DNA from: an uncultured Bacteroidota bacterium
Lineage (GTDB): Bacteria; Bacteroidota; Bacteroidia; Chitinophagales; Chitinophagaceae
Direction: 5' to 3'
Length of the DNA stretch: 64,000 nucleotides
NCBI GenBank assembly: GCA_903887415.1
Contig: CAISPO010000007.1
Location: 53,366 to 117,365 of the forward strand
Positions within the stretch are counted from its first letter, which is position 1; every line of letters begins with the position of its first letter. This document shows positions 7,370 to 15,911 of this stretch, one piece after another. The position numbers and the translations under genes were made by a program. The notes under the pieces are model-generated. The model ran no database searches. It worked only from the letters and a program-made list of their open reading frames with translations, and was not told the DNA's origin.

Positions 7370-9679
7370 CTATTGCAAAAAAACCATTTTACCTGAATAG
7401 ACCTGCGACCCATCGCTGCTGGACGCAAACACCAGGTACACCCCGCTTTGCGGCCTGTGGCCTTTGTAGTCCACCCCATTCCATACCGCCTGTCCACCCA
7501 GCGCCTTAGTGCGAAAGACAAGCTGGCCTGTTACATCAGTAATGCGCACATCCGCATCTGCAGTCAGGCCTTTTATGGCTATGGTGCCGCTATACCCGCT
7601 TGGCACCGGGTCAGGGAATATGAGCACGTTCGAGTTCGATGTATTCCCATCTGTCGCAGTGCCGCGATAGCTTACCAGTCCCTGGTCTGTACCGATATAC
7701 ACCTCACCGGTAACCTGATCCACGGCTATCTTCTCAATATGGTTTGACGGCAGCGGGCTATTGTCCTGTGTAAAACGGTAAACGATCTGGCTGGCATCTG
7801 AAGAAAGCAGCCACACACCTTCGTCTGTGCCTACCCACTTGCGGTTAGCGCCATCTACGGCTATTGTCCGCACATTGCTGCCGGCAAACAGGTAGCCGGC
7901 ATACTGGTCGTATTGCACTATGGGTATCTGCGCATCGCATGGCGGGGTTCCATCAAATGGCGCGTAGCAATTGCTCACGATGCCGATACCATTGGCTGTG
8001 CCAATCCAGATATTATTGTTTTTGTCTTTGGCCACACAATATACCGTGTTGCTCGGCAGGTTGCCATTGCCAACCCCTGTTGACAGCTTATAGTATTTAT
8101 CATCGGCTGGGTCCTGCAAAGTATTGTTTGTATTATACACAAGCGCACCTACGCCGTATGCACACGCCACCCATACCTGCCCGTTATCATCTATTGTCAG
8201 TGGCCCGCCATTGGCCGTATTAGGGACATAGAACTTGTACCAACTGCTATCAGGCAGCGGCGTCCTTACGTAAAGCACATCCCTGGCGCTGAATGAACTC
8301 AGCCATAAGTTATCGCTTGCATCTATAGCTATCCCGAGGATCTGCTTTTGCCCGGCACCAAAATAGGATACGCTGGAATCAAATATTGAGTTTTGCTTTA
8401 TCACTTGTAAAACGCTGCTTTGGGGGCTCAGCGTTACCAGGCCATCTAAAAATGAGCCTGCATAAACTCTTCCGTCTTTTTCATCCTTAACGATAGCAGT
8501 AATATCATGAACTGTATCAAATGTGGACGTAATACCCAAAGTATATTGAGTCCATTTGCCGCTATTATAATGCGAAAACCCGTCCCGGTTAAAGTCAGCC
8601 CCGTACTTATCGTCAAACCCGCCGTGGGCTACCCACAAATCCCCGTTATTTGCGTAAATATCGAAAGAGAACTCATCAGCAGGGCCTTGTGGAACATTAT
8701 GGTACACCTGGTATTTTCCAGTGTCCACCACACGCCACTCAAGGCCGCGGTAAGAGTCTGATATCCATATCTGGTTATTTAACAGTTTCACTGTCTGGAT
8801 AGGGACGCCAGGGCATGGAATAGAATCAATAAGGCTGTCAGTGGTGGAATTCATAACTTGCACTTTCCCACCATATATTGTAGGGATATAAGTCGATATA
8901 AACAAGCTATCGGCATGTCCATCTATATGTTCTATCAACGCCGAGTCAGGTATAAAAACAGTTTGCGCTGTATCAGCTACGATCTTGTACACAGCACTGT
9001 TATTGGAAAGGAATATGAAATTACCTGCTGTTGCTATATTATTGAAAACATGCTTGTTGCTGTCCATCAGTTGCCATACAGCAAAATTCTGCAGCTCCGG
9101 GTTATCCTTATTGACGCGGTAAAGCCCTGATCCGGTAACAGCATAAAAGGTATCCCCAAGCCCGGTAAAATCATTCACCGGCGCTATCCCGCTATTAACA
9201 GTGAACTGGTAGGTCTGCAATATATTGTGCGAGGCAAGGTCTATCACTACCACACCGATTGACGTACTCAGGTACGCAAGGCCGTTTTCGGTATAGACAT
9301 GATACACGGCCTTCGTGCCTGATATGGTCTTTAATTTCAGGTCAGGGATGTTATAAAAGGTATTGTTCTTAAACAGGTCTATGTTGCAGTCCTTATATAC
9401 CAATACGGTTATAGAAGTTGCAGCATCGTACCCCACACATGCCATGCCAATATCAGACATACCATTCACTTTACTGTAGGTCTCCGTGATATTGGTACTT
9501 GGGTTGAATGTATAAAAGCCCTGATTGCAAATATTGAAGATCGTGCCGCCATCTGTGGCCATTCCTAACGAGGAGTTGTAAGGAAGATAAGCATCCCAGT
9601 ACCCTATTGGCTTGTCCTGCCCTTTTAATACACCCGCTAGTAATATAAAAACAAATAAAAAACAATATGTGTGCTTCAA
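7370..9679 (-). CDS. porZ: PorZ-like T9SS beta-propeller protein with T9SS sorting domain
   Basis: A 769-residue secreted protein. A signal peptide of about 20 residues ends in LKGQ. The N-terminal region (IGYWDAYLPY, then TYSKVNGMSDIGMACVGYD, then CNIDLFKNN, then STSIGVVVIDL) follows the pattern of the PorZ beta-propeller. Two-component-regulator-type propeller blades follow, for example NLPSNTVYCVAKDKNNNIWIG and PLPSNHIEKIAVD. The last ~80 residues form a T9SS sorting domain ending YSGKMVFLQ. PorZ is an accessory of the T9SS surface attachment complex that handles the lipopolysaccharide used to anchor cargo. I call it PorZ from the N-terminal pattern; a generic propeller protein is the alternative. 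Confidence 0.75.
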   Translation of the reverse strand: MKHTYCFLFVFILLAGVLKGQDKPIGYWDAYLPYNSSLGMATDGGTIFNICNQGFYTFNPSTNITETYSKVNGMSDIGMACVGYDAATSITVLVYKDCNIDLFKNNTFYNIPDLKLKTISGTKAVYHVYTENGLAYLSTSIGVVVIDLASHNILQTYQFTVNSGIAPVNDFTGLGDTFYAVTGSGLYRVNKDNPELQNFAVWQLMDSNKHVFNNIATAGNFIFLSNNSAVYKIVADTAQTVFIPDSALIEHIDGHADSLFISTYIPTIYGGKVQVMNSTTDSLIDSIPCPGVPIQTVKLLNNQIWISDSYRGLEWRVVDTGKYQVYHNVPQGPADEFSFDIYANNGDLWVAHGGFDDKYGADFNRDGFSHYNSGKWTQYTLGITSTFDTVHDITAIVKDEKDGRVYAGSFLDGLVTLSPQSSVLQVIKQNSIFDSSVSYFGAGQKQILGIAIDASDNLWLSSFSARDVLYVRTPLPDSSWYKFYVPNTANGGPLTIDDNGQVWVACAYGVGALVYNTNNTLQDPADDKYYKLSTGVGNGNLPSNTVYCVAKDKNNNIWIGTANGIGIVSNCYAPFDGTPPCDAQIPIVQYDQYAGYLFAGSNVRTIAVDGANRKWVGTDEGVWLLSSDASQIVYRFTQDNSPLPSNHIEKIAVDQVTGEVYIGTDQGLVSYRGTATDGNTSNSNVLIFPDPVPSGYSGTIAIKGLTADADVRITDVTGQLVFRTKALGGQAVWNGVDYKGHRPQSGVYLVFASSSDGSQVYSGKMVFLQ

Positions 9680-9704
9680 GATGCTATAGATTAAATAATA
9701 TGGT

Positions 9705-9712
9705 CAAAAGTA
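9705..9712 (-). promoter_or_regulatory. -7 box of the porZ-like gene
   Basis: On the minus strand this reads TACTTTTG, matching TAnnTTTG, 25 bp upstream of the ATG at 9679. No matching -33 element was found. Confidence 0.4.
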
Positions 9713-9774
9713 AAGAAATAACGCATTTTCTGCGTTGATATTGCATATAAAACATGCCAGGGCAGGTTTATACA

Positions 9775-9821
9775 AAAAAACAAAGCATCGCAAACAATTA
9801 AGTTGCAATGCTTTGTTTTTT
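9775..9821. terminator. Bidirectional intrinsic terminator between the porZ-like gene and tRNA-Cys
   Basis: The arms AACAAAGCAT and ATGCTTTGTT pair. The stem extends inward through GCAA/TTGC past one mismatch, around a loop of about 9 bases. A-runs on the left and T-runs on the right give U-tracts on both strands. It should end the tRNA transcript, which runs leftward. Confidence 0.8.
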
Positions 9822-9826
9822 AATCG

Positions 9827-9897
9827 AGGTCGAAAGCGGATTCGAACCGCTGTAGCAGCTTTTGCAGAGCTGTGCCTAGCCACTCGGCCATCCGACC
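9827..9897 (-). tRNA. tRNA-Cys (GCA)
   Basis: The reverse complement folds as a tRNA. The acceptor GGTCGGA pairs with TTCGACC with one G-U. The anticodon stem CAGCT/AGCTG holds the loop CTGCAAA with anticodon GCA, and the T arm is GCGGTTCGAATCCGC. The discriminator base is U, as expected for cysteine. The 3' CCA is not encoded. A promoter with a TTG and a TACATTTG box lies just upstream and a terminator just downstream, so it is its own unit. Confidence 0.95.
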
Positions 9898-9904
9898 GTG
9901 GGTG

Positions 9905-9934
9905 CAAATGTAGTAAAAAATTGTTTCTTTACAA
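9905..9934 (-). promoter_or_regulatory. Promoter of tRNA-Cys
   Basis: On the minus strand a TTG (9934-9932) is followed by 19 bp and then TACATTTG (9912-9905), 7 bp before the mature tRNA 5' end. Both the elements and the spacing fit the Bacteroidota -33/-7 promoter. Confidence 0.65.
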
Positions 9935-9952
9935 CTTCAATTACCCGTAACA

Positions 9953-10849
9953 ATGAGCAGGAATATCATTAACCCAATAGAAGACACGGAGCTCATCATA
10001 AATGAGCGCGGCCGGATATATCACCTGGACCTTGCCCCGGAGCATTTGGCCCCAACCGTAGTCACCGTGGGCAGCCCAGACCGTGTGAAAGAGGTGTCTA
10101 AACATTTTGATATGATCACCCACAAAGCCCAGCACCGGGAGTTCATAACGCATACCGGCCGCATTGGCACTAAAGAAATAAGCGTCATCAGCACGGGCAT
10201 CGGTTCCGGCAATATAGATATTGTCTTCAATGAGATGGATGCGCTCGTAAATATTGATTTTAAAACACGCACTATAAAGGATCTGAAAACATCGCTCTCC
10301 ATCATTCGCCTTGGCACCTGCGGCGCATTGCAAAAAGACATACCGGTGGATAGTATGATCGTATCATCGCATGGAATAGGATTGGACAACCTGCTGCTCT
10401 ACTACAAGCTCACCAACAGCTCTGATGAAAGCTATATCCTTAATGAATTTATGCAGCATACCAATATCGGTCTGAAAAACATTGTGCCATACATAAACGA
10501 GGCATCTATTTCTTTGCGCCGCCACTTCGGGCCTGAATATGTGCACGGCATTACAGCTACCTGCCCCGGCTTTTATGCACCGCAGGGCCGCACACTGCGC
10601 CTCACGCCCACCTTCCCCGACCTGCTGGACGCGTTGGCAACGTTCAGTTGCAAGGATACCCGCATCACAAATTTCGAAATGGAAACCGCAGCTATTTACG
10701 GCATGGGAAAACTGCTGGGGCATAAATACCTGTCCATCAGCGCCGCCCTTGCCAACCGCGCCACAAAGTCTTTTTCCAAAAACCCCGACCTCGCAGTTGA
10801 TAAAATGATAGTACACTCGCTGGAAGTAATTATTGGAATTGGGAATTAG
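9953..10849 (+). CDS. Nucleoside phosphorylase (uridine phosphorylase-like)
   Basis: A 298-residue member of the PNP/UDP phosphorylase family, which splits nucleosides with phosphate into base and ribose-1-phosphate. The fold markers are VTVGSPDRV (phosphate-binding side) near residue 38, STGIGSGNIDI near 80, IRLGTCGAL near 117, and NFEMETAAIYGM near 239, the ribose/base-binding signature. It is longer than bacterial Udp, with an insert near residues 155-180. The stop codon lies inside a heptamer repeat tract, so the last residues IGN are encoded by repeat units. It is adjacent to and divergent from tRNA-Cys. Confidence 0.88.
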   Translation: MSRNIINPIEDTELIINERGRIYHLDLAPEHLAPTVVTVGSPDRVKEVSKHFDMITHKAQHREFITHTGRIGTKEISVISTGIGSGNIDIVFNEMDALVNIDFKTRTIKDLKTSLSIIRLGTCGALQKDIPVDSMIVSSHGIGLDNLLLYYKLTNSSDESYILNEFMQHTNIGLKNIVPYINEASISLRRHFGPEYVHGITATCPGFYAPQGRTLRLTPTFPDLLDALATFSCKDTRITNFEMETAAIYGMGKLLGHKYLSISAALANRATKSFSKNPDLAVDKMIVHSLEVIIGIGN

Positions 10850-10931
10850 GCTGTTGGAATTCGGATTGTTTCGTAGCGCTCCGGACATCAATCCAAATTC
10901 CCAATTACAAAATCCTAATTCCAAACAACTA
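10834..10931. repeat. Fourteen in-phase degenerate heptamers with strand switch
   Basis: The tract starts TGGAATT, GGGAATT, AGGCTGT, TGGAATT, CGGATTG and ends AATCCAA, ATTCCCA, ATTACAA, AATCCTA, ATTCCAA, ACAACTA. The second half is the reverse-complement version of the first, and the 7-bp phase is unbroken across 98 bp. The tract supplies the stop codon of the nucleoside phosphorylase gene and ends just before the lgt promoter. Confidence 0.7.
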
Positions 10932-10935
10932 ACCT

Positions 10936-10943
10936 TACATTTG
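10936..10943 (+). promoter_or_regulatory. -7 box of lgt, implying a leaderless mRNA
   Basis: TACATTTG matches TAnnTTTG exactly and is separated from the lgt ATG (10949) by only five bases. Transcription starting the usual few bases downstream would begin at or next to the start codon. Confidence 0.55.
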
Positions 10944-10948
10944 CCCCC

Positions 10949-12220
10949 ATGTATCCTGATTTCCAGTACCTGCTGCAAAGCCTCACCGGGCACGAAATGC
11001 CTGAGTGGCTCAGCCTTTTTAAGACTTTTGGTTTCCTGGTGGCTTTATCTTTCGTTGGTGCCGCATGGGCCACATCGCAGGAGCTGAAAAGAAAGGAGAA
11101 ACAGGGACTGCTGCAACCAGAGATACAAACCCTGATTACTGGCAAACCGGTAACACCTGCCGAACTGATTTTCTCCGCAATCATCGGCTTTATTCTTGGC
11201 TTTAAGATCGGCGGCGTGTTCGGCCACCTCGCGCAGGTTTCCCCAGACCCTATGGGCTATTTATTATCTGCGAAGGGTAATTTTATTATTGGCATTATCG
11301 GGGCTATTTTGGTAGGTTATGGCAAATACCGGGAGAAGAAAAAAGAGGAACTGCCTGAACCGAAAACGGTCCATGTGCGCATATATCCCCACGAGCTCAT
11401 GACCGAGATAGTAGTGGTTGCTGCCGTGGGCGGGCTGGCCGGTGCTAAACTATTCAACGCTTTCGAAACATGGGACGATTTTATTAAAGATCCCATACAC
11501 AGCCTTACCTCTTCCAGCGGGCTTACATTCCTGGGTGGGCTCATTGTAGCCACCATCCTGTTTTATTACTACACCCGCAAACACGGCATACCCTTCAAGC
11601 ATATGTGCGATGCAGCAGCGCCGGGCATCATGCTGGCATACGGTGTGGGCAGATTGGGCTGCCAGCTTTCCGGCGATGGCGACTGGGGCATTTACAACAC
11701 GGCATATGTGTCTAACCCTGATGGCACCTTAAGAGCGGCAACAGCAGCAGACAACGGCTATGCACTGCAAATGACCGGCGGTGGGCCGCATACCTATTTC
11801 CCGGCGCCAGCCGGGCTGCCCCGGTGGCTGTTCGGTATGAACTATCCGCACAATGTGGGGCATGAGGGCATGCCTATACATGGCTGCATAGGTGAATACT
11901 GCAATGTGCTGCCGGTAAGCGTATTCCCTACGCCCATCTATGAAGCCATAACCTGCATATTGTTGTTCTTCGTGCTGTGGGCGCTGCGCAAACGCTTCAC
12001 ACGCACCCTGCAGATGTTTGGCACCTACCTCATATTCGTAGGCGTGGAGCGCTTTTTTGTGGAGCTGATAAGAGTAAATTATAAGTATGACTGGGGTTTT
12101 GTACATCCCACACAGGCAGAGATATTATCGGTTGTTTTGGTTATTACAGGGCTATGCTTGTTACTGTTTTATCGGGACAAGCCAACAACCATACAACCTC
12201 AAAATATTGACCCATCTTAA
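10949..12220 (+). CDS. lgt: Prolipoprotein diacylglyceryl transferase
   Basis: Lgt moves a diacylglyceryl group from phosphatidylglycerol to the lipobox cysteine of prolipoproteins in the inner membrane. At 423 residues it is longer than the ~280-residue enterobacterial enzyme, with a longer N-terminal region and inserts, as is usual in Bacteroidota. The signature GVGRLGCQLSGDGDWG (from about residue 232) holds the essential Arg/Asn-Gly region. PTPIYEAI and ERFFVELIRVN mark the C-terminal helices. Several hydrophobic spans agree with a polytopic membrane protein. The many lipoproteins in this window are its expected clients. Confidence 0.92.
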   Translation: MYPDFQYLLQSLTGHEMPEWLSLFKTFGFLVALSFVGAAWATSQELKRKEKQGLLQPEIQTLITGKPVTPAELIFSAIIGFILGFKIGGVFGHLAQVSPDPMGYLLSAKGNFIIGIIGAILVGYGKYREKKKEELPEPKTVHVRIYPHELMTEIVVVAAVGGLAGAKLFNAFETWDDFIKDPIHSLTSSSGLTFLGGLIVATILFYYYTRKHGIPFKHMCDAAAPGIMLAYGVGRLGCQLSGDGDWGIYNTAYVSNPDGTLRAATAADNGYALQMTGGGPHTYFPAPAGLPRWLFGMNYPHNVGHEGMPIHGCIGEYCNVLPVSVFPTPIYEAITCILLFFVLWALRKRFTRTLQMFGTYLIFVGVERFFVELIRVNYKYDWGFVHPTQAEILSVVLVITGLCLLLFYRDKPTTIQPQNIDPS

Positions 12221-12270
12221 GAATGCCAACAATCCTCTTGTGTTAATAAAAATCTAAAAAGAAGAATACA

Positions 12271-12319
12271 TTTTGCAATTACGAAATAATTCGTACGTTT
12301 GTGTACGAAATAATTCGTA
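12271..12319 (+). promoter_or_regulatory. Promoter with two BlaI-type operators
   Basis: Two identical 16-bp elements, TACGAAATAATTCGTA, lie at 12280-12295 and 12304-12319, 24 bp apart centre to centre. Each has perfect 6-bp arms around ATAA. A -33-like TTTTG (12271-12275) and a -7 box TACGTTTG (12294-12301) are interleaved, so the first operator overlaps the spacer and -7 box and the second covers the expected start site. This is the arrangement expected for autorepression by the BlaI/MecI-type regulator encoded nine bases downstream. Confidence 0.8.
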
Positions 12320-12328
12320 GAATGAACC

Positions 12329-12730
12329 ATGAGCATAAAACCGACCGATAGCGAACTGGAGATACTGAACATACTCTGGACAAAGGGCCCAAGCACCGTG
12401 CGTGATATACATGACGTGCTGGAAAAAAGCAAAGAAGCTGGATACACCACCACACTGAAGCTGATGCAAATAATGCTGGACAAGGGGCTGCTGAAAAGGG
12501 ACGCGAGCAACAAAAGCCATGTTTATACCGCCAATATATCGCAGGAGAAAACCCAAGGACAGCTAGTGCAAAGAATGATAGATAATGTATTCAACGGCTC
12601 AGCATCACAACTGGTAATGCAGGCACTAGGCAACTACAAGCCAAGTACGGATGAACTGAACGAAATAAAAAAGTACCTGGATGAAATGGAAGGAACAGAT
12701 GCCAAAAAGAAGGCTCCAAAATCCAAATAA
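12329..12730 (+). CDS. BlaI/MecI/CopY-family transcriptional repressor
   Basis: A 133-residue winged-helix repressor. The N-terminal PTDSELEILNILWTKGPSTV and TTTLKLMQIMLDKGLL form the wHTH, and the C-terminal half is the helical dimerisation arm. In this family the paired M56 protease cleaves the repressor on receipt of a signal, releasing the operon. Here the protease gene follows 65 bp downstream, and a double operator precedes the start, so a self-regulated two-gene signalling unit is likely. The inducer is not necessarily a beta-lactam; most Bacteroidota pairs of this type have no known ligand. Confidence 0.92.
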   Translation: MSIKPTDSELEILNILWTKGPSTVRDIHDVLEKSKEAGYTTTLKLMQIMLDKGLLKRDASNKSHVYTANISQEKTQGQLVQRMIDNVFNGSASQLVMQALGNYKPSTDELNEIKKYLDEMEGTDAKKKAPKSK

Positions 12731-12795
12731 CAAACCTGCCTGCTGGCAGCCAGGATTTAATGTTTACAGTGATCATTTTTTAAAAGAATAGCATC

Positions 12796-14664
12796 ATGAA
12801 CACACTAGCTAACACAGCATCTTTGCTCACCCATTCACTGGCATGGGCATTGCTTTACTCCTTGTGGCAAGGCGCACTTATCTATGGCTCACTGTACCTG
12901 CTGCTCAAGGCATTGCCAAACGTGAATGCGAGGGCAAAGTATTATCTCTCATTTAGCGCGCTCGCTGCAACGTTCCTTTGGTTCGCCGATACCTGGAGCA
13001 CCCAGTATCAAAAGCTCAAAGGAGTGACAGTATTCATTACTCAGTCGGCGCCAGATGGCGGCTTCACAAAAACATTTAGCATAAATACAATAGCCGGAGC
13101 GCCAATACACGATACCGCGATTCACCAGTTACTGCCCCGGCTGGAGCAATACTTTCCGTTTATATTGATGCTGTATGCAGCCGGGCTTGCATTTATGCTT
13201 TGCCGGTTTACTGTTAACATACTGCAGCTTCGCGCCCTGAGAATCGACGGCATTGTTGCACCGGGAGAAGAATGGGGAAAACTGCTCCAATACTGGCAAA
13301 ACAAAATGGAGATCACAAGGCCGGTGAAATTGTATTTATCAAACCGGATCAATACCCCAATGATGCTGGGAGTGCTGAAGCCCATAATCCTGCTGCCAGT
13401 TGCCGCTATAAACCACCTCTCCACCGACCAGGTAGAAGCCATACTTATGCACGAACTGGCCCACATAAAGCGCCACGACTATCTCCTGAACATCTTCCAG
13501 GTTACTGCCGAAACCATACTGTTCTTTAACCCCTTTGTGTGGCTCATATCAGCAGTCACCCGCAGGGAAAGGGAGCACTGCTGCGATGATGTTGTAGTGG
13601 CCTGCGCTGCAAGCCCCCTGCCCTACGCACGCGCATTGGCGATATTGGAAAGCAGCCGCATGAGCAACGGGCTGGTACTGGCAGCTACCGGCCGGAAAAA
13701 TCAATTGTTTCACCGGATAAAAAGAATAATGGAAATGAAAAAGAGCAACGTTAACTACGGCCAGCTAACTATTATAGTAGTAGCTATTCTTGCTATCACC
13801 TTTTCGATAGCCATGTTTACATTCACACCTTCATTCGCACAAAAGGCAAAAGGAGATACAGGAGATACCGCCACCAAAACAAAAAGCGTTTATAAATACA
13901 AGTCCATAACCATAGACAGCAACGGAAAGAAAACAGAAGTGGTAAAGGAATCAGACAAACCAATAAAGGAAATGAGGGATGAGGATGATAATGTAGATAT
14001 GACTATCATGAATGATGATAGTGACGGAACGCCTACAGGTAAAAAGGCCAAAACTTACTCCTACTCATTTTCAAGCAGCGATAGTGATGGTTTTGAGGAC
14101 CTGGCAAGTAACATTTGTGCATTGGCATTACATATCCACGGCGGTTTTACAGATGCAGAGAACCTAGCCGAATTGAAGAAAATTGGTGACATTGATTGGA
14201 ATAAAGTCAGCGATGAAATCAAAAATAGCCTTAAGGAAATTAATGTAGCAATAAATGAAGAAACTAAAATGGACAAAAAGGTTAGTGATTTTTCAAAGGA
14301 TATGTTGGAAGATTTTAAAAAGGCGTTAGAAGACGATGAAAAAAAATTATCTAAAATCCAAAGTAAACAGGTAAAAGTAGAAGCAAGAACCAGGAACGGC
14401 AGTGCTGTGGCAATTGCCAAAAGTGGTGATGAAGACGCCACTACAGAAAATACCGACTACGAAGCAATGCTAACAAAAATGGAGCAGGACAAGCTCATTG
14501 ATCGCTCACAAGTTTATAAAGTCGCAAAAAAGAATGGCACCCTTTATATTAATGGCGAAAAGCAGCCCGAATCTGTTTTCAACAAATACAGCCAATACTT
14601 GAAAGACAAATCCCTGAGCATAAAAGGCCACAAAGGCAGCCTGAGTATATCGGTGGACAATTAA
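12796..14664 (+). CDS. BlaR1-like M56 membrane metallopeptidase with a non-penicillin-binding C-terminus
   Basis: A 622-residue membrane protease. Four N-terminal hydrophobic spans surround the zinc motif HELAH (His219, Glu220, His223), with the third ligand expected in RREREHCCDD near residue 258. A fifth span (about residues 323-345) ends in SFAQ. The remaining ~270 residues are extracytoplasmic, rich in Lys, Asp and Glu, and mostly helical. They show no SxxK penicillin-binding sensor, so the sensed signal differs from beta-lactams. It is the expected partner of the upstream BlaI-type repressor. The acidic tract DDSDG and the Ser-rich YSYSFSSSDSDG region are notable. An intrinsic terminator follows. 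Confidence 0.88.
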   Translation: MNTLANTASLLTHSLAWALLYSLWQGALIYGSLYLLLKALPNVNARAKYYLSFSALAATFLWFADTWSTQYQKLKGVTVFITQSAPDGGFTKTFSINTIAGAPIHDTAIHQLLPRLEQYFPFILMLYAAGLAFMLCRFTVNILQLRALRIDGIVAPGEEWGKLLQYWQNKMEITRPVKLYLSNRINTPMMLGVLKPIILLPVAAINHLSTDQVEAILMHELAHIKRHDYLLNIFQVTAETILFFNPFVWLISAVTRREREHCCDDVVVACAASPLPYARALAILESSRMSNGLVLAATGRKNQLFHRIKRIMEMKKSNVNYGQLTIIVVAILAITFSIAMFTFTPSFAQKAKGDTGDTATKTKSVYKYKSITIDSNGKKTEVVKESDKPIKEMRDEDDNVDMTIMNDDSDGTPTGKKAKTYSYSFSSSDSDGFEDLASNICALALHIHGGFTDAENLAELKKIGDIDWNKVSDEIKNSLKEINVAINEETKMDKKVSDFSKDMLEDFKKALEDDEKKLSKIQSKQVKVEARTRNGSAVAIAKSGDEDATTENTDYEAMLTKMEQDKLIDRSQVYKVAKKNGTLYINGEKQPESVFNKYSQYLKDKSLSIKGHKGSLSISVDN

Positions 14665-14686
14665 AATCTGCTTCATAAACCTATCG

Positions 14687-14714
14687 AACCTCCTGCGGTA
14701 CAGGAGGTTTTTTT
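14687..14714 (+). terminator. Intrinsic terminator after the BlaR1-like gene
   Basis: A 9-bp perfect stem AACCTCCTG/CAGGAGGTT with a 5-base loop is followed by a T-run. It lies 22 bp after the stop codon and should end the blaI-blaR-like operon. Confidence 0.9.
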
Positions 14715-14803
14715 ATTCTTCTGAATTGCATTTACTATACCATCTAAGGTTTAATGCCTTTATTCCTTATTTATATTAACTTCATTGTGCATTTGCCCAC
14801 ATC

Positions 14804-15847
14804 ATGGAGGTCGATAAAAATGAGCGGAACATACTGGAAAAAGCCATCAGCGAATGGGAGCAGGCGGGGAAGCTAACCCCGGAGCAGGCTGCCAACCTAA
14901 AGCACACACTGGAACCAAAACATAATGACCGGCAGCAAATAGCGCAGTATTTCTTTTTTATTGCGCTGTTCTGCACCCTGCTTGCCTTCGGCGCCATCTT
15001 TCTCAATGAAAAGTTACTCGAAAAAATAAAGCTCTACTTTTCCTGGAATGACCTGGCTATTGCTGCAATAACAGCAGTTCTATCGGTTTTATGGTTTTGG
15101 TATGTAGGTAAGAAACGTAAACGGCTCAGCCCGGTTACTTACGAGATATACATGGTATTGGGTGGCCTCTCTGTACTTACCTCGCTCATCTATTGCTGCA
15201 AGCAGGCCGGCTCAACAACCACTTATACACCATTCCTTTTGCTGTCCCTTTTTATCCTTGGCTTGCTGAGTACTGTGCTTCACTCAAAGGCATTGTGGAT
15301 AGGTGCTATCGCTGCGGGTATAGGCTGGTTCGGGGAGTTTAGCTTGTATCATAACACTGATAACCTGTTTATGGGCATGAACTATCCTTTGCGTTATACA
15401 ACACTAGGGCTTGTGTTATTGGCGTTTGCTTTCTTACAAGCGCAGGTAAAGCCCCTTGTCTTCACTCATCGCATTACTTATGTCACAGGCCTGGCACTTA
15501 CCTTCTGCGGGCTTTGGGGAATATCCATATTCGGCAATTACAATACGCTTGTGGGCTGGCAGCAGGTGAGGCAAATACATGTGCTAGCATATTCCATTGT
15601 ATTTGCAGCAGCCTCGGTTATCAGTTTCCTCCTGGGCATAAAATATAAAGACGAAGCCGCAAGAGATTTTGGTGTATTGTTCCTGCTCATCAACCTATAT
15701 ACCCGCTACTTCGAGTATTTCTGGGATTCTATGAACAAGGGCATCTTCTTTTTGATACTTGCCGTTACCTTTGGCCTCGTAGGCCGCTGGCTGGAAAGAA
15801 ACAACCGGAAACGAAAAGGCAACGCCCTGCCGCTTCAAAAGACGTGA
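14804..15847 (+). CDS. DUF2157-type polytopic membrane protein
   Basis: A 347-residue protein. A soluble N-terminal ~45 residues (EKAISEWEQAGKLTPEQAANL) match the charged amphipathic start of DUF2157 proteins. It is followed by about nine or ten hydrophobic spans, for example near residues 48-66, 80-96 and 108-122. The C-terminus is basic (RWLERNNRKRK). No catalytic motif is evident and the function is unknown. It lies between an intrinsic terminator and truA, with its own start region. Confidence 0.7.
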   Translation: MEVDKNERNILEKAISEWEQAGKLTPEQAANLKHTLEPKHNDRQQIAQYFFFIALFCTLLAFGAIFLNEKLLEKIKLYFSWNDLAIAAITAVLSVLWFWYVGKKRKRLSPVTYEIYMVLGGLSVLTSLIYCCKQAGSTTTYTPFLLLSLFILGLLSTVLHSKALWIGAIAAGIGWFGEFSLYHNTDNLFMGMNYPLRYTTLGLVLLAFAFLQAQVKPLVFTHRITYVTGLALTFCGLWGISIFGNYNTLVGWQQVRQIHVLAYSIVFAAASVISFLLGIKYKDEAARDFGVLFLLINLYTRYFEYFWDSMNKGIFFLILAVTFGLVGRWLERNNRKRKGNALPLQKT

Positions 15848-15878
15848 TGCTACATGACCCATTATCCAGCATTTGCTG

Positions 15879-15906
15879 TTTTGAATTTTTACTTTTGAAT
15901 TTTGAA
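15879..15906. repeat. Four in-phase heptamers in front of truA
   Basis: TTTTGAA, TTTTTAC, TTTTGAA, TTTTGAA, ending five bases before the truA ATG at 15912. The units are identical to those at 5791-5811. Confidence 0.75.
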
Positions 15907-15911
15907 TTAGT

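Noticed and set aside
12329..14664. Beta-lactam resistance cassette
   Set aside because: No beta-lactamase gene is adjacent and the sensor lacks a penicillin-binding domain; only the regulatory pair is of BlaI/BlaR1 type.
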